The notes: a model not told the origin generated them from the sequence alone. Counted from the first letter of the stretch, positions 11,557 through 22,011 are shown. The stretch: 64,000 nt of DNA from Isoetes taiwanensis (GCA_021234155.1 JAJEKV010000080.1:4549508-4613507), one strand, 5' to 3'. Translations and numbers: made by a program.

Positions 11557-14374
11557 TTATATTATACTCCCCTTGTGATATGCATCGGTCAAAGCCTCGT
11601 AGTACCCATTCTCTTTCCATCTTGTCCGCAAGGGTTCATATCCATCGCAGTCAAGGGGCTCGCCTATTATGTCGCTCCATTCATGCCTCTTCTCTTCCAT
11701 TTCTTCCTTTTCGTTCTCATAACGAGCAATCCATTTTGCCATTGGTCTTGAATTGTAAAGAAGAAATTGATTAACCTTAATGATCATATCAGTGGAAATG
11801 ACTTCTGCATACCATTGCCTTCCGCCACTACCCCCACAATCTTCTAGTCCTTCATCACTCCATAAGCGAGGTGCATCCGGATGTCTGGGCGAAATATATT
11901 CATCATATAGAAAAAGTGACTCTTTATGAAGCCATCCCTCACATACTACCTTAAGGACGTGCTCTTTGGCGCACCATATCCTTCAATACCTTCATAAACC
12001 TTTCCAAGAAAAACATCCATCCGGCATGTACAGTTCCCATGAGCTCCACTTCCTCAATAAGATGTACCAAAAGATGGGTTTGATTGTCAAGAAAGTCAGA
12101 GGAAACTCCTTCTCCAACAAGCAACATGCCTCTGCCATTTTCACTTTCATCTCTTCAATTTCGTCTTCGGTATAGTTTTTTACACATCCACCTATGAGGT
12201 CCAAAACAAAAAACTAGCCACAAATAAAATAGAGCGGGGACCACTAAATCAACATGGGTAACAACCTTATGACCTTTGATAGGGCAATTTATTGCCTCCA
12301 ATGGTCCCTTGTCTAAAACTCCCCTAAAGGTCGGGGAAGAAGAACGCATGATCCAAACACCAAATATAAGTTATGGGTTACATTTTATAGTAGTGCATAT
12401 ATATGTGGACTTCAATTGCTTACATGCAAGAACTTATGCCACTATGGGACTTTAAACCCGCCATCACTACTTGTGAATGCGGTTACGCAATGATTGCATG
12501 TAACAGCTGGTGTTCTAAGGGCCCTTAAATCATCATAAATAGCTCGATGGTCGGACCTAGCAATAACCCATTTTGTCGAGGAAGTGGTTGCCTTCACCCT
12601 AGATCCATGCCTCTTTCTTTGTATTACTTAGCTTAAGGTCCATCCCGGCATTTGTTGTGTCTTTTGACCAAATACATGCTTCCATAAAGAGTTTCCCACG
12701 TTCTTGAAGATATGCATCGGGTCTAAAAAGGTGTTGAATCAATAGGTCGGTCCAATATGGTAGTCTATAAAAAGCGTGACTTCCTTTTCATATTGGCGGA
12801 AAGACTTCCTCCTCCGCGGGCTTCCTCGCCACCATTGATAATTCCTCATCCTCACCGCCTGGGTCACCACGACCTCCTCAAATGCAGGTGCCCCCCTCAC
12901 GGATTTCCCTTGGATTTTCCCCCTTTTTCCTTCTTATCCCAACGCCACCCCCATTCTCGTATGGTAATTCTCGCTTGGTGGTTCTGTATAGTCTACAAAG
13001 TGCCATCAATTGTGCACGTTGCCCCTCGAAGGGGTGCGTGAGCGGCAAATACTTCCTAAACCCTCGTGATACTACTTTCTTCGGATGCTTAGAGTGACTA
13101 AGCTGCTGCAAACTTTTCCCCACATATCATGCAAGGGAAGTGCCCCGATGTCTTAAACCCGTAACACCTCAAAAACCCAGAAAAGTCATGCATAGTCCAC
13201 AATAGTATACCTCTAAGATTAAAACGCCATTTTTATGGGCATCGTAGACCTGAATACCTGTGTTCCACAAAGGGAGCAACTCATCCACAATTATTCTTAG
13301 GTACACATCTAAATTACTTGGTTTTTCTTCCTGTATCAATAAAGTCATCATAATGTGCCCACTTCTTCATCAACAACCATGGGGTATGTTGTAGTTCACT
13401 ATCATCACCGCCATGTAGACCATGCGATGATTGTGTACCATATGGGTTTACGCCATCGGTGGCGGTGCCCAAACGCATCGCGTTCGTGGTTCTTTTTCAA
13501 AGTCGCCATGTCGCATCGACATGCTTCCAAGTCGACTGCCGCCGGACTCGCATCACATCATCACTAGATGCATGTGTGGCATGTGAAGTCCATTAGGCTA
13601 GCCAATGTCTTGCAACGAACATCAACTTTAACCTATAGAATAAATTATGGGCAACATATAAGTACCGAAAATAAGTGAATTTACAACTATTTGTAAGAAG
13701 TGGTGATGCATATACCTTGGGATTATTGGAAAGTGTCGAATAACCTTCCCGAGGTACCGTTTTTCCCTTTAGGTCATTCCAGTATCTCGGTTCATTACAT
13801 TACATAGACAATGAGTGGACTTCTCATGCTCTTGGCGGGATAGAAGATCATACAATCATTTGGACATGCATGTATGACTTTATAAATCAAGGCCGTCGCT
13901 TGAATCATTTTCTTAACTTGAGATCCGCCGGTAGGCATATTGTTCTTCTCTGGAAGGATCTTCTCGTGCAATAACTGCGATCTAAGAGTGGTAAGATAAA
14001 AGATGGAGATGGTGGTAAGATAGAAAGACTTGATAAGTATGTCACCTCAATAGAGCAGAGACACTTGCATTGCTCCACTTGAACTTGGTTTGGAGATTGA
14101 GAATTAGCAGGCACGCCGACAAGTTCGATAACAATAGGGTCATCGTCAGTACGACAATCCTCGAAGGGTATCCCACATCTTCTACCATATCCTCTCCACC
14201 ACCATCCTCGACATCATCTAAATCAATATCGTGTAATTCTTGAAGAGCGTGCAACATATCGAAAGATCGGCTCGTCACGAAAGACTTCGTTCTCGGGTTC
14301 GTCAATAGTTTCATCCTCTTCATATTGATCGTATGCAATATCTTCATATTGGTGCGCTCTGGCTTGAAATTCAC
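11557..14374 (-). pseudogene. CACTA Tnp2-type transposase, broken
   Basis: The reading, N to C on the minus strand, is spread over several frames. An N-terminal piece (14,374-14,042) ends SNASVSALLR, as in CACTA transposases. Then come HACPNDCMIFY (about 13,878-13,838), a zinc-finger lead-in typical of the family, and RHFPIIP (about 13,735). The catalytic region carries DGVNPYGTQSS and MKKWAHYDD in one frame and LDVYLRIIVDELLPLW (13,351-13,169) in another. RGFRKYLPLTHPF (about 13,060) is the conserved post-catalytic block. The C-terminal domain gives EEMKVKMAEACCLLEKEFP (12,204-11,992) and VNQFLLYNSRPMAKWI (11,787-11,557). Stops and frameshifts occur throughout, so it cannot make an active enzyme. 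An intact relative would cut and paste the element through its terminal inverted repeats. Confidence 0.85.
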
Positions 14375-14590
14375 GACGATAGGTTTCCCTTTGCCTGTAA
14401 CTTAGAACTAATGGATCGGGATGGAGACCGCTCTGAATGAGTTCATTAAACAGGAGTAACGTATTAACCATCATGTCAAATAATGTAATAAGTATAAAAT
14501 ACATACAACCATTTGTATAGACTCACGAATGACAAAAAACATATTAAAAAAAAAAAAACCTCTTTATTCCTTTTTTTTAGTACAACAATA

Positions 14591-15231
14591 CTATTGTTCC
14601 ATCTCAAATGGGAGAGGTCTATCATAGCGATAGTTGATGAATAACTCATCTCCAATGTTTATGCTTTTAATAGCACACACCATGATATATCTGCTTTTTA
14701 CAGATCTTGTAAAAAAATCTTCCTCCCCTCCTTGACACTCTAAAAATTCACAATTGCATCGCCAAAGCTCACGGTTGTCAATAGAACTGTTGATGAACCC
14801 CGCAATATTGCCATGAACCCCTGGCCGACCATCAATAAACTTCAACTCCTCATCACATGCCCCCACAGCTATCGACGCAGCATTGGAATTCATTCCATAA
14901 ATCCTCATCGCCAAGCATATTTAGTCAAAGTTTGCCAAGTTTTCCAATCGTGCTGGGACACGCATATGGCATTAATGGAATGTGGGTATCTGGCCCACTT
15001 CTATCGCGTCTTGGGAGATAAGGCCGAATCCGACTCGGACAAATGCGGCTCCATAATGATGTATCTTCTTCCCCAATAAGCAAATTCTTGATCCATAGGG
15101 ATAGTAAGTCTATCGGCCACAAGCCAAATGTCTTGCGGTTGCCTAACAAAGGGCCGACTAATCTTGCAATTCTTCAGAATTTCACGCCGGGCGCTGAGGC
15201 CAAAAGCGTTCTTGGGAAATGTGCGACACAT
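14591..15231 (-). pseudogene. SET-domain (lysine methyltransferase-like) fragment
   Basis: The 107-codon stretch 14,914-14,591 has the C-terminal half of a SET domain. HGNIAGFINSS corresponds to the GNxARFINHS motif, NCEF to the strand that follows it, and VCAIKSINIGDELFINY to the AxRDIxxGEEL-Y motif that closes the fold. Upstream frames (15,231-14,925) give FGLSARREI and MDQEFAYWGRRYI, which could be the N-terminal GxGLFA and YxGE strands, shifted by indels. SET domains transfer methyl groups from S-adenosylmethionine to lysines, often on histones. It lies immediately upstream of, and on the same strand as, the CACTA transposase, which suggests gene capture. No pre-SET cysteines are visible. 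It is broken, and the N-terminal half is the less certain part. Confidence 0.55.
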
Positions 15232-15718
15232 GCAATGTTCTCATGATTGTAGCCCCTTCGTGTTCTTTCACGCAGGGGAACACTTCCGCTGAGCGCACCC
15301 ATCCACATTATTGATGAATCGGTTCTTCGCTTCGGGTTTCATATGCCTCTATGGACAACATTAAACCAAAATCCACATCTAGTTTGGAGGAGACATCGGC
15401 ATCATCTACCACATATTTAGATATCATAAACATCTTGAATATATACTTAAACTGGGAGAGATACTCTTAAAAAAAAAAAAAAATAATAATTGTATACCAA
15501 CCACGATATCCATGACGAGCATCGATCCGGTGGGTTGTTCAAAATGTACCAAATCTTATCGATGGTCTTCAACAACCGGTTCTAAGTCGCCTCTTCAGCC
15601 CCATACATCTTTTACAATCGCAAACTATTTTGTCCCTCTCGCCAATTACAAAAAGGTAAGTACTATATCTTGCACAATAGTTTGAACGGTACCGTGATAG
15701 ATACAATATATGGTAGTA

Positions 15719-15753
15719 TAAACCCTAAACCCTAAACCCTAAATCCTAAATGG
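15719..15753. repeat. Telomere-like run (TAAACCC)3 with degenerate fourth copy
   Basis: Three perfect 7-bp plant telomeric units are followed by AAATCCTAAAT. The run is too short to mark an ancient telomere. It lies next to a 113-120 bp tandem repeat inside the transposon region. Confidence 0.8.
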
Positions 15754-15777
15754 ATGAATTGGGCTTTTATTAACGTA

Positions 15778-16110
15778 GTCCTCTCCACTCAAGGTGAAGC
15801 CAGGCCATGCCCCTTTCCCGAGTACTGACCCTTATATAAGTTTCAATTTCAATAAAGATCTTTTGGAGACGCCAGCCCTCGATACATAGAGTCCTCCACT
15901 CAAGGTGAAGTCGGGCATATGACCTTGACTACGCGACACCTCAATTTTTTGTAATCTACATTGTACTTAGTAAGGTATGAAGGTGAGTTTGGGCCCGGCA
16001 CACCCTCCGGGTCCTCTCCACTCAAGGTGGAGGCGACCGTGTCCTTGACCAAAAACACCTGCGTTTTTTTTTTACTACTCGCAGTACACGTCCTCTCCTA
16101 GTTTATATAT
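15778..16110. repeat. ~115-bp tandem repeat, three copies and a stub
   Basis: The phrase GTCCTCTCCACTCAAGGTG recurs at 15,778, 15,891 and 16,011, with a stub GTCCTCTCC at 16,090. Each copy is followed by a CC(A/G)-rich stretch and a CTTGAC motif. Spacings are 113, 120 and 79 bp. It is non-coding and lies between the SET fragment and the CpG-rich repeats. Confidence 0.75.
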
Positions 16111-16374
16111 GTCTAGGCTACTAAATACAAGAATCAGTAACTTACATGTGACGGTTCCGCATATCCAGCCTCCCCCGTGGTAAGACAAAGATCAATCAAT
16201 GTCTCCCCGCCATCTCCAGTGTCGATCATCTGATGACCATGGCGATCCATGTAGGGCAGCAACAAGTATAAGATATGGTTAAAAAGAAGAACACCAAAGG
16301 CGCTAGGCTGGAAGAGGAGCGAAAGAAAATAACAATGAAGGCCGAGAAAAAAGTTGTTTATATAGAAATCTTTA

Positions 16375-16672
16375 ACGTCGCATGCGACGTGACGTCGCCG
16401 GCGACGTAGTGTCAACGGTCACATGCCAGGTCACCTACGACTTGGCAGTACACCTGGCAAGTGCATAGACGCAGTCGTGACGTCGTTCTGTAGACCACGT
16501 CGCATGCGACGTATAGTCAACGGTCAAAATCCAGGTCACATGCGACCTGGCAGTACACGTGGCAAGTACGTACTGACGTGTCTTATGTTCTGTAATGTCA
16601 CATGACGTCGCATGCGACGTCTGACATTTGTCGTGACATTTGTCGTGACATTTGTCGTGACATTTGTCGGTT
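16375..16672. repeat. CpG-rich palindromic repeats with (TGACATTTGTCG)4
   Basis: GTCGCATGCGACGT occurs at about 16,377, 16,499 and 16,606. It is interleaved with two copies of a block running CAACGGTCA, CCAGGTCAC, CTGGCAGTACAC and TGGCAAGT (spacing about 107 bp). The block ends in four perfect 12-bp copies of TGACATTTGTCG (16,622-16,669). The same palindrome marks both ends of the CACTA region, so this may be an internal subterminal block or the end of a second, nested element. Confidence 0.7.
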
Positions 16673-17109
16673 ATGAAATTTATGTATACCTATGCTGTTC
16701 TGAGCAACCTAAAATCTGAGCAAGTTTTGTGTAACAACCTAAAATCTGCATACCTCAAAACACTTGAACATAGCTTGATTAGTCGCATCCGCGAAGCAAA
16801 TTATGTGGCCAACCGACATTCTGCCGACATTTTTGTCGACGATGCCGGCCAGTGGGCGGCGGCATTTTTAGGCAAATTTTGATCGGACGCTTTGACACAT
16901 GGGACATTAATGCCTTGGATTTGCAAGGAGTCGTCGGGCGCTTCTCCCACTATGCCGACACCAAGTTCCTCATTCGATTGCATTTTGTTGCTTCTCTAAA
17001 GATGTTGGACCGAGGATATGAGAGTCCCACTTTTTGACTACCCAATATTCTCGTTGTAGAAATTCTAGGGTAAATCCATATGTCATTTCTAATTCCTTTT
17101 TTTCTCTTT

Positions 17110-17520
17110 CTGATCAACCGTGGAAGCTAAATTATGAGCTCAAAAAATTCTGGATCAACCATCTCCAACTCCATGTCCATCACTAAATTCATCTGCTTTT
17201 TCAAAATACCCATAGCACAAATAGGCCTATACAAATTAAAACAAGCAATATTATTGTCATATCCTTATTCATCGTGGCATTCATCTTCTTGATATCCATC
17301 CCCGATCATATTCATCTTCTTCATATTTTTATCTTCAAATTCCATTTTGAAAAACTGATTTCATAAATCTATATCATATCATATATCCAGTTTTTTGTAT
17401 TCTACATCATGCTTATATACATAAGGCAGTGCCTCAAAAATTCTGGATCAACCATAAGCTAAATTCTGAGCTCAAAAAATTTACGGATCAACCAGGAGCT
17501 AATCCGAGCTCAAAACTACC
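17110..17520. repeat. Dispersed short repeat around CTGGATCAACCA
   Basis: A phrase of the form GATCAACC, GAGCTAAATT, TGAGCTCAAAAAATT occurs at about 17,113-17,165 and twice in 17,431-17,517. The intervening DNA (17,165-17,430) is AT-rich and shows nothing else. The copies are degenerate and non-coding. Confidence 0.5.
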
Positions 17521-17950
17521 ATATTATAGTTATATCAAAAGATAGAATTTAAGTTGCTTCAATACCAAATATCGACTCCAAACAAACCTGAAAACTTTAC
17601 GCAGAAGGGTCATTTGCATCCGTGATCAACACCATAATTTCCGGACCAAATAAGGATCCCTTCCACCGATGTAAAAATTTTTACCTTGGATATCTCTCTC
17701 AAACGAAACCACATCATTCACCGCAAATTCTTTGCCTTGACAAACCTCGCTCCAAATTTTGCGAAGACATAACTTTGCGAACTATCCCAATAACAAGATC
17801 TAAATTTCCACATGCATTGATTTTCATCTATAAATGTAAGCATCTTACCTTTTTTTCTCCACAATTCCATCGCAGGCAGCAATGTGTGCTTCTCGTTGAT
17901 TTTGGAATGACGAAATAAACAAAAATCCAACGCAGAATCGGGTTATCAAA

Positions 17951-18335
17951 TCAAATCGCCCACTTGGTTGCACAAGCACCTAAATGAAATGCCGCCTCAA
18001 GGACTTTCTTATCTAACCAATCTACACTATCTTGAGAGCCAACTAGATCCACCACAGAAATATCTGGTGGAGTGTCTAGCATAATATCCTCTAGGCTGAA
18101 CTTTTGTGGCACGCATGGCTCAGTATCAAACGTGAATCCAAGCTCTCTAAAAAGATGACGCGCATCATTTTCTATACTCCTTGCCAACCCCCATCAGGAA
18201 AACTACGAATATCTTCGTCACACTGGAGATTATTTGCAGGGTCAGAACTTGATAAGAATGCATTCGCCGCAGCTACAAGCTGAGACTCATTTGTGCACAG
18301 TCCCATATTAGCCATTCGCAACCGGACCTGATAAA
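17951..18335 (-). pseudogene. Unidentified exon-like coding fragment
   Basis: A 78-codon open stretch (18,187-17,951) reads like a real protein, with ENDARHLFRELGFTF and DLVGSQDSVDWLDKKVLE. A second frame upstream (about 18,335-18,190) continues with MANMGLCTNESQLV and DEDIRSFPDGGW and is joined to it by one frameshift. Upstream of that, minus-strand TTTATCAG is a plausible splice acceptor. I do not recognise the protein. It lies within the candidate CACTA borders on the opposite strand to the SNF2 piece, so it would be a separate captured exon. Confidence 0.35.
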
Positions 18336-18571
18336 TTGGTTAGAATATTAGAATACAATTGCAGGAGATGAAGAAGCAAATCTAGACAATGACCTGATAA
18401 CAATAGAACTTCAAGCACCAGGTATGACTAGATATATTATTATTTCATATTTTATAGCCGCGAATTGACATGGTTGGGATGTAATATAGCGTATTGCCCT
18501 TGCTTGGATGGAGAAATCAACTCGAGTATGCATTGTCGGGAACTCATATGTTTATAATTATCAAATTATCA

Positions 18572-19034
18572 GGGATTTGGAAAGACAATCTCTGCAATTG
18601 CTTTGATTTTGAAGGCTAGACCGCCAAAACGTCAAAGATACAATGTAGAAGAATGCAGGAGCACCTTGATTGTTTGCCCTAAATCGCTTTTAAAACAATG
18701 GGAACATGAATTGAAGGAAAAGTAGCACCATCTGTCAAAGCTATCTGTGTACATATACCATGAAGATCAGAGAAGAATAAATTGTGTTGAACTTTGTAAG
18801 CACGACATTGTGCTTACTACATATGGAACCATTTGTTCTGAATTACAGAAGCCATCTGAAGAGGATGAAAAGAAGCAGCCCCCCAGGCTAAGGGGCACAC
18901 TGTCGAACATTAGGTGGTTTAGAATTATTCTGGATGAAGCTCAATCCATTAGAAAAGCTCACACTAAAAGTTCACGTGCTTGCTGGGGCTTAAGGGCACA
19001 ATGAAGATGGTGCCTTTACGGAACATCACGACCT
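18572..19034 (+). pseudogene. SNF2-family helicase exon fragment (HLTF/RAD5/FRG-like)
   Basis: The reading frame opens directly after a splice-acceptor-like ATTATCAG. It gives GFGKTISAIALILKARPP (motif I, the ATP-binding Walker A; usual GLGKT has become GFGKT), TLIVCPKSLLKQWEHELK (motif Ia), DIVLTTYGTI, and WFRIILDEAQSIR (motif II, DEAQ in place of DEAH). ACWGLRA then RWCLYGTS corresponds to the family's RAKRRWCLSGTP. In-frame stops sit at 18,723 (TAG) and 19,002 (TGA), and similarity ends abruptly near 19,034. Family members are DNA-dependent ATPases acting on chromatin and in DNA-damage tolerance or RNA-directed DNA methylation. Only the first part of the ATPase core is present, so this is a captured or degraded exon. 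Confidence 0.8.
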
Positions 19035-19069
19035 TCTACGACACATATGTCACATATGTCACATATAAT

Positions 19070-19097
19070 GAAAGTTCTAGAATGTTCTAGAAAGTTT
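19070..19097. promoter_or_regulatory. Heat-shock-element-like array 1
   Basis: Five GAA/TTC triplets alternate with exactly 2-nt spacers and are followed by a sixth, imperfect one (TTT). That is the pattern bound by trimeric heat-shock factors. No intact gene follows, so function is unproven. A simple 10-bp tandem repeat would give the same pattern. Confidence 0.4.
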
Positions 19098-19146
19098 TAA
19101 AAAAGTTTTAAAATATAAGAGAATCTTGGGTGAGCCTAAGGAATCC

Positions 19147-19184
19147 TTCTAGAAAATTCCAGAATGTTGTAGAAAGTTCTAGAA
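19147..19184. promoter_or_regulatory. Heat-shock-element-like array 2
   Basis: Eight alternating triplets (TTC, GAA, TTC, GAA, TTG, GAA, TTC, GAA) are spaced by 2 nt, with one mismatch. The array lies 50 bp after array 1 and downstream of the SNF2 fragment. Confidence 0.4.
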
Positions 19185-19466
19185 TGAATGTTGCGAGAGA
19201 ATACACTTATTTTCTTCCCAAAGCATTTTGCTAGATGACCAATTAAAATATTTTAGTTCAACCAACTCCACAATTCTCTTGATTTTCGATGAACAAACTT
19301 GTCCAAGAAGGCAACAACCTCCACAACCTCAGAATGGCCATAATGAAGAAATTAAAAAGACAGCTTAAGAGATTTCTCGAAAAAAGTGCATGATTTTTGG
19401 TCACGTATGTTGTGACCGTCGGATCATACAATCGATGCAAAGAAGAACCCATAAAAATCTTGGCGC

Positions 19467-19939
19467 TCAAACCGGAACAAGTTCATGAGTCATGAAGCGA
19501 AAACAATGAAGCATGGCGTTAAAAACCGCACCAAAGGACCCCAAAGAATGCTCGGCAAGCTCAACCGCCTTGTGATCCCTAAGCTCCGGTCGAAGCCCAT
19601 TTTCCTTTGCACCATGACATGCTCTACTTTGAAGACTTCCAAGGTAAAATGGCGGTTTAGATACTCTTCTTGGCATAGCGGCCAGAGCTATGTTCCAATT
19701 CCACTTTCCATGTATGGATCTCCTAAACAAGGCCATCAACGTGTAGCCACATAGTATCTCGGCTTTTCAAAATCCTCATCAATGGGGTCTTTCATATGGA
19801 ACTTGTGCAATTGAAACGCATAAATTCCTCCACCATCATATATCACAAAATCATCCCCGACGCGTTTGGCGGGGTAAAGTTGCAAGTTCAAGCTATTCTT
19901 TGTTGATTCCAACCTTGATGTTGATCTTTCAACTTCCAT
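19467..19939 (-). other. Unrecognised protein-like stretch
   Basis: Two overlapping minus-strand open stretches (19,939-19,736 and 19,739-19,467) contain LQLYPAKRVGDDFVIYDGG, FHMKDPIDEDFEKPRYYVA and WNIALAAMPRRVSKPP. The acidic and aromatic composition of the first looks coding. I recognise no family. It lies inside the candidate CACTA borders, so it may be a captured fragment or part of a second element ORF. Confidence 0.25.
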
Positions 19940-20274
19940 AGTGCCATTAGAATTACTTGTATACCCAAAGATGAGATTTTAAATCATAACCTTCTTCCCC
20001 ACAGATTGACGTATCCATATGTGCTTCTTTGGTTTCTTTGATATAGTTCGAGACAATATTTTTCCAATTTCTTGCAATCTCTCAAAGCCCAAAAAAACCA
20101 TTTTTTTCAAAGTCTAGATGAAGGAGGTAATTCATGCGGTAGCATCTATCGATGATGCATGTGCGGGCAATACGCTTAAATGAAGTCTGCGGTTGGTCGC
20201 CGAGTCTTTTTTTCGCATTATCAATCACAGTATTGTATTGAATTTGTAATCCTAAAACCAAAACTTCGTATAAA

Positions 20275-20833
20275 AAATATCGTCACATGCGACCACCTAC
20301 GCCACATATACGTATTAACGTGTCATATACGTCACATATACATCTTGGCCGTGTCATATACGTCACATATCGTATGGGCGTGTCATATACGTCACATATA
20401 TCGTCATGACGCGTGTGTCATATCGCACACATACGTCCACATCGTCACATATCGTGGCGTCGCGCGTGCGGCGTCACGTCAAAACATCACACAGCCGTCC
20501 CACCGCGCGGCGTCCACCGGCGTGGACGGTCACCGCCACGTCATAGTGTCGACGTCGCACCATACGCCGCATGCGGCGCGACTGGCGTGACACCAAGGTC
20601 GCTGGCGTGACACTGCCGTCCGCTGGGCGTGACACCGTGTCGTCACTTTGGCGGCGTCCACGATGTCGGGCGTCGCACCATACGTTAATCGGGCGTCAGC
20701 ACCATACGTCGCATGCGGCGTACTGCGACGTGACGTCGCATTGACGTCGGCGTCGCATGGTGACGTTATTTGCGACGTCACGTCGCACAGACGTCGCAAG
20801 CCCACGTCGCTAAAAGTCCATTCTCTTGTTGTG
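20275..20833. repeat. Right subterminal CpG-rich array and terminus of the CACTA element
   Basis: About 530 bp of degenerate repeats. The left part has several copies of GTGTCATATACGTCACATAT. The right part is dominated by GTCGCATGCGGCG, GACGTCGCA and CACGTCGC. The array ends in TAGCGACG-type sequence on the minus strand and the CACAACAAG terminus at 20,833. CpG density is far above that of the surrounding DNA. Confidence 0.75.
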
Positions 20834-21185
20834 AAATTTGGTCCAATTATGTTAGAAATTGATATTCAAAGAATGATACAAAGAATGGGACCTGGTTTCC
20901 ATAAGGTCCAAAGTACATGAAAGTGACTGTAACTGCGCGATAGGTCAATCTAACAAACTGCTAGGATCTGGAGGGTATATTCATTGTTTTAAAGAACTAA
21001 TATCACTCTGTATCCTAGGAGAATGGTCAGAGTTAGATTGATAGTTGTGACAGTTGTGACTCTGTTTTGGAAGCATGTATTTTTTCGTAAGTTCAATTGC
21101 AGTAGTTTGTTTATAGGATTTTTTTTAGAATGGGAAATAATGCAATTTTTGTCCTGAAGCAATCCTTTAAATTGTCTTCAACTGC

Positions 21186-21345
21186 AGAAAGAAGACCTTA
21201 TAAAGCTTTATGCCTATCAAGAATCATCCAAAAAGACAGCAACTAGTAGCATGTTGCAAGCAAAGTCTTCTATACTTTTGGGATACAACTTATTTGCAAC
21301 CTCCAATGGAAGCAATGGAGATTATAAGTCTGCTTTGGTCTAAAA
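21186..21345 (+). other. Exon-like open stretch, unidentified
   Basis: After a splice-acceptor-like TTCAACTGCAG, one frame reads KEDLIKLYAYQESSKKTA and then MLQAKSSILLGYNLFATSN to a stop at about 21,345. Acceptor plus balanced composition suggests an exon or exon fragment. I do not recognise the protein and no flanking exon is secure. Confidence 0.25.
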
Positions 21346-21594
21346 GACGAAAAGTTCCTAGAAAGATAAAGGGGACAAGCGTTTTCACAAAAATCATGTA
21401 TTCTCTCTGTTGTAAAGATGAATGGTTTATTTGCAACGGTGTGCTATTGGACAAAATGCATATGCTAGCAAGGTGGCTTCAACCAACGTTATGGAAATCT
21501 TTCAGAATTATTGTTGAGTTCAATTCTAGATATTGACAACAATAGTGAGCGCTATGCATTGATAAGAAATATCTTTATCCAGTTTTGATAGAAT

Positions 21595-21660
21595 AGAATA
21601 GAATAGAATAGAATAGTTTTTTTATCGTCCACTGAGACCAATCGGCCTATGGGACCCAGC
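21595..21660 (-). mobile_element. LINE/SINE 3' tail with (CTATT)n end
   Basis: Five AATAG pentamers (plus strand) adjoin a segment reading TTTATCGTC, GAGACC, CGGCCTATGGGAC. The same segment sits at the 3' ends of the two LINEs at 51.8 and 56.3 kb, next to different pentamers. It is therefore the minus-oriented 3' end of a related element: a severely truncated LINE or a SINE borrowing the LINE tail. Confidence 0.6.
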
Positions 21661-21786
21661 TAGAGTTCTTAAGATAAGATAAGCTAGAGTTCTTAAAAAG
21701 CCAGCAGAAAGTCATCAGTTCAAGAACACGGGGACTGCGCAACTTTATGGCTATGGACATGGGTCATATAAAAGCAAAGCTGTGAA

Positions 21787-22011
21787 ATGTATGATGATAA
21801 GAAGTACTGTTATTTAAAGGTTGTTGCGGTTGCTGCAAATGCACTGCTTACCGTAGAGGAAAAGCACCAGATTCATTCTAGATTTTGTGATATTCTCAAG
21901 ATCCATAATTTCAAAGTAGTAGTCCTTTACGAGAGTGCTATGTTTTCCAAGAGGGAGAAGTATCGCATGAAGCAGAGTTGGAACTTGAAGGGAACGATTG
22001 CTTATCAATAG
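21787..22011 (+). other. Unidentified 74-codon ORF
   Basis: The clean open frame has LLTVEEKHQIHSRFCDIL and NFKVVVLYESAMFSKREKY and looks coding by composition. A minus-strand piece at 22,293-22,096 (DGVTMCLVDADNVAPNWA) is also protein-like. Neither resembles a family I know. They may be exons of a decayed gene. Confidence 0.25.

Larger units (their letters stand above)
10020..20833 (-). mobile_element. Decayed CACTA (En/Spm) transposon with captured fragments
   Basis: The right end, read on the minus strand from 20,833, starts CACAACAAGAGAATGG and continues into CTTTTAGCGACG. That resembles the usual CACTA terminus (CACTACAAGAAAA followed by a CGACG-rich subterminal zone). The left end at about 10,020 on the plus strand reads CAACTAAGAAATGAG then TTTTAAACGTC and aligns with the right end with small gaps. 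Both ends run straight into CpG-rich repeats built on GTCGCATGCGAC. Inside is a Tnp2-type transposase on the minus strand (11.5-14.4 kb). The rest is SET, SNF2 and unidentified fragments. Family assignment from the transposase is firm. The exact termini are inferred, and two nested elements are possible because a third CpG-rich block lies at 16.4-16.7 kb. Confidence 0.5.

Noticed and set aside
12757-13123. Plus-strand ORFs opposite the transposase
   Set aside because: They are shadows of the minus-strand CACTA transposase.
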